Assembly: GCA_021818125.1 (NCBI GenBank)
Contig: JAKAFG010000117.1
Coordinates: 1-6,542 of the forward strand
Direction of reading: 5' to 3'
Length of the DNA: 6,542 nt
Source of the DNA: Pseudomonadota bacterium
GTDB taxonomy: Bacteria > Pseudomonadota > Gammaproteobacteria > Acidithiobacillales > Acidithiobacillaceae
In this document: piece after piece, positions 5,179 to 6,542 of the stretch
Numbering within the stretch: the first letter of the stretch is position 1
How the letters are laid out: every line of letters begins with the position of its first letter
Position numbers and translations under genes: made by a program
Notes under the pieces: model-generated
What the model was told of the DNA's origin: nothing
Database searches by the model: none
What the model saw: the letters and a program-made list of their open reading frames with translations, nothing else

Positions 5179-5207
5179 AGTATACAGGCATAGATTTGTC
5201 TTGTTTA
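5179..5207 (-). promoter_or_regulatory. Candidate sigma-70 promoter for the minus-strand gene set
   Basis: Read on the minus strand, TAAACA (5202-5207) and TATACT (5179-5184) are separated by 17 bp, giving four and five matches to the -35 and -10 consensus. Transcription would start near 5172, leaving a leader of about 115 nt before ATG 5058 that contains both hairpins. Confidence 0.35.
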
Positions 5208-5388
5208 TTGCGCTAAGCTATTCAGCGGAGGACGGTTCAGGCCGCATGGGGACTACTATCCCTCGGCCCTACCGAGCCTGGATCGTTTTCCGATCGTGAT
5301 AGCCCGCTCCACGTTGCCAGGAGGGCGTTCATGCGCTCACCTGGTTTTTTACAGGCGATGGATGCGGAAACGAAAAAGGGGGTGTGTG

Positions 5389-5577
5389 ATGATGGCGAAC
5401 ATAGACAGGGGTTTTGTGGAGTCGTTGAACAGGCGCACGGGGTTGAACCTGACTTGGGAGGAGTTCAAGGCGATTTATCAGGAGCGGAAGGCCGAGCGTG
5501 ACGCTGACCCGGCCATTCAAAGCCGGAAGGCGCGGCATCGTGTCGAGATGGAGGATATGGATGCCTTTTTCAGGTGA
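5389..5577 (+). CDS. Small charged hypothetical protein, 62 aa
   Basis: ATG 5389 follows a purine-rich ribosome binding site (AAAAAGGGGG with a short spacer); the frame extends upstream to 5296, but that part lacks a good site. The N-terminal half (DRGFVESLNRRTGLNLTWEEFKAIYQERK) looks like a small helical module, and the rest is one highly charged helix (ERDADPAIQSRKARHRVEMEDMDAFFR). It is cytosolic by appearance, with no family recognised. The stop overlaps the start of the next gene (TGATG), so the two are probably translationally coupled. Confidence 0.6.
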   Translation: MMANIDRGFVESLNRRTGLNLTWEEFKAIYQERKAERDADPAIQSRKARHRVEMEDMDAFFR

Positions 5578-5903
5578 TGCGCAGCATAAAACATGCCAAT
5601 AAAAAGCAGGTGATGCAGTTGCACCCGCCGATCTCCGTGAGTAGCATCATCGCCATGCACGAGACCCACCACAAAGACAAAGAACGTATCCTGCGCTGCC
5701 TCCGCAACGGTCCCAGGACCTGCAAGGAAGTCGCAGACGCCCTCAAGCTATCCTGCCTGCGCACCAATCACCTTATAGTGGACCTGGCAAAACAGGGGCT
5801 GGTCCACGCACACCACTGCACCATCAATGCATCGGGGTCACCCATCAATGTTTGGGCGTTACCATCCTCGGAAACACCCCCATTACTCGCAGGGACCGCA
5901 TGA
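5577..5903 (+). CDS. Winged-helix-like DNA-binding protein, 108 aa
   Basis: Residues about 35-80 have the layout of a winged helix-turn-helix: KERILRCLRNGPRTCKEVAD (helix 1 and 2), ALKLSCLRTNHLIVDLAKQG (turn and recognition helix), then LVHAHH and NVWAL as wing strands. It resembles MarR/ArsR-type small regulators in shape, but no specific family is recognised. The N-terminus carries a basic segment (KHANKKQ). The start is taken at ATG 5577, overlapping the previous stop as TGATG; GTG 5574 or ATG 5613 are alternatives. The next gene starts within a few bases of its stop. It probably binds DNA, perhaps its own control region or the repeats on either side (inference). Confidence 0.55.
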   Translation: MRSIKHANKKQVMQLHPPISVSSIIAMHETHHKDKERILRCLRNGPRTCKEVADALKLSCLRTNHLIVDLAKQGLVHAHHCTINASGSPINVWALPSSETPPLLAGTA

Positions 5904-5904
5904 G

Positions 5905-6336
5905 GTGGACCATTTCCAAGGCTTCACCGAAAAAAGCACCCTGCACAAACCATCAAAAGAACCTCAGAAAACCACCGAAGAACTGGTCCCGATTGTCGTT
6001 GCTGCCTTAGCAGGAGCCATGGATTCACGGGAACTCGCCACCGCTACGGGATTTCCGCCTGCAGCGGTTGGCAACGCTTTAAGATTGGCGAGCAATTACG
6101 GGTTGGTCAGCAAGGTGCCGCCTTTCGACAAGCGCGTGATGACCTGGGAACGCACCAAAGGAAAGGCGTACACGACCGCGCTAAACGCCTGGGAAACACG
6201 TCGTAAAAAGCCTCCCAAGTCATCGCAACAGCCTGAGAATCCAACCAATACCCTTTCATCATCCCGCATCAATGAGGCGTTTTGGAGCCGCTGGCTGCGC
6301 AATGACCCGTCTACCCGACCAAAACTCGATGACTGA
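5905..6336 (+). CDS. Second winged-helix-like protein, 143 aa
   Basis: The frame is open from 5827, but that upstream part overlaps the previous gene. I place the start at GTG 5905, one base after its stop, with AGGGA about 9 nt upstream. Residues 25-85 look like a helix-turn-helix unit similar in layout to its neighbour: EELVPIVVAALAGAMDSREL, ATATGFPPAAVGNALRLASN, YGLVSKVPPF, then a wing (RVMTWERTKGKAY). A basic, Pro/Ser-rich linker follows (RRKKPPKSSQQPENPTN) and a short C-terminal helix (INEAFWSRWLRND). The two tandem genes may be distant duplicates or partners. Function beyond probable DNA binding is unknown. Confidence 0.55.
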   Translation: MDHFQGFTEKSTLHKPSKEPQKTTEELVPIVVAALAGAMDSRELATATGFPPAAVGNALRLASNYGLVSKVPPFDKRVMTWERTKGKAYTTALNAWETRRKKPPKSSQQPENPTNTLSSSRINEAFWSRWLRNDPSTRPKLDD

Positions 6337-6442
6337 CCATCACGCACCCCCATTTGTTGTGCGGACTCGCCTGTTGTGGGGGCGGCGTCTGTCAACCGCG
6401 AAAAGGCATCGAGAAATGGCCCAGAATCGGTTTTTGATGGCC

Positions 6443-6527
6443 TAAGTGTAACGGCTTGCAATCGAAAACGGTGTGCTCAGATTAACTGCAACTGACGGCA
6501 CCCCTGTCCGCTTGAGGTATGCCTCAA
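6443..6527 (+). repeat. Short copy of the 4161-4363 repeat block
   Basis: Bases 6458-6527 match 4294-4363 at 65 of 70 positions, and 6443-6478 match 4161-4196 at 33 of 36. The copy therefore equals the first unit of the long array joined in register to its last unit, lacking 118 bp (the units between). Both copies have the same orientation and diverge right after TCAA. They bracket the divergent gene sets at 4503-6336. Confidence 0.75.
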
Positions 6528-6542
6528 CCTGACGGCGGCGAA

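Larger units (their letters stand above)
5059..5388. promoter_or_regulatory. Divergent intergenic control region
   Basis: About 330 bp separate the divergent minus and plus gene sets. The region holds two hairpins in the minus-strand leader, GTGCC-GAT-GGCAC (5117-5129) and CGCCCC/GGGGCG (5138-5156), and an AT-rich core near 5160-5215. Both transcripts would have to start here. It is a natural place for binding by one of the winged-helix-like proteins encoded downstream, which is inference. Confidence 0.45.

Noticed and set aside
6346..6385. Possible terminator hairpin after the last plus-strand gene (CACCCCCA with TGTGGGGG)
   Set aside because: Pairing needs mismatches across a loop of more than 20 nt and no T-run follows.

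Overview
The window is a moderately GC-rich proteobacterial segment holding mostly small genes, gene remnants and repeats. It looks like a variable or accessory region rather than a conserved operon. Two products belong to families I recognise: DUF3579, typical of beta/gamma-proteobacteria, and DUF2459, a putative lipoprotein. The rest of the composition would fit an acidophilic Acidithiobacillus-like genome, but that is a guess from overall character and no marker gene supports it.

Bases 1-1382. The 3' part of a secreted Tyr/Trp-then-Arg-rich protein runs in from the left edge. Next is a minus-strand small gene whose 3' end carries a 112-bp MITE-like insertion with 15-bp terminal inverted repeats and an 8-bp target duplication. 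Insertion plus duplication is exactly 40 codons, so the gene is lengthened in frame. Head-to-head with it lies a cysteine hydrolase (isochorismatase-like) piece that keeps the Lys and catalytic Cys motifs but has lost its N-terminal half.

Bases 1383-3070. Several plus-strand genes follow: an 88-aa unknown protein and a DUF3579 protein, each associated with a GC-rich stem-loop (the second lies inside the DUF3579 reading frame); then the N-terminal stub of an IS256-type transposase; then a 100-aa exported basic helical protein whose ribosome binding site directly abuts the transposase stub. About 330 bp after it contain no convincing gene.

Bases 3068-4060. A minus-strand DUF2459 putative lipoprotein is overlapped at its 3' end by a doubtful plus-strand ORF.

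Bases 4161-6542. An array of short motifs spaced mostly 20-21 bp apart (4161-4363) recurs in shortened form at 6443-6527, in the same orientation. Between the two copies are two divergent sets of tightly packed small genes. The minus set encodes a 40-aa single-span membrane peptide, a 76-aa protein and a 63-aa basic protein. The plus set encodes a 62-aa charged protein and two winged-helix-like proteins. They diverge from a roughly 330-bp control region with hairpins. This divergent module between direct repeats is the most system-like part of the window; its function is unknown.
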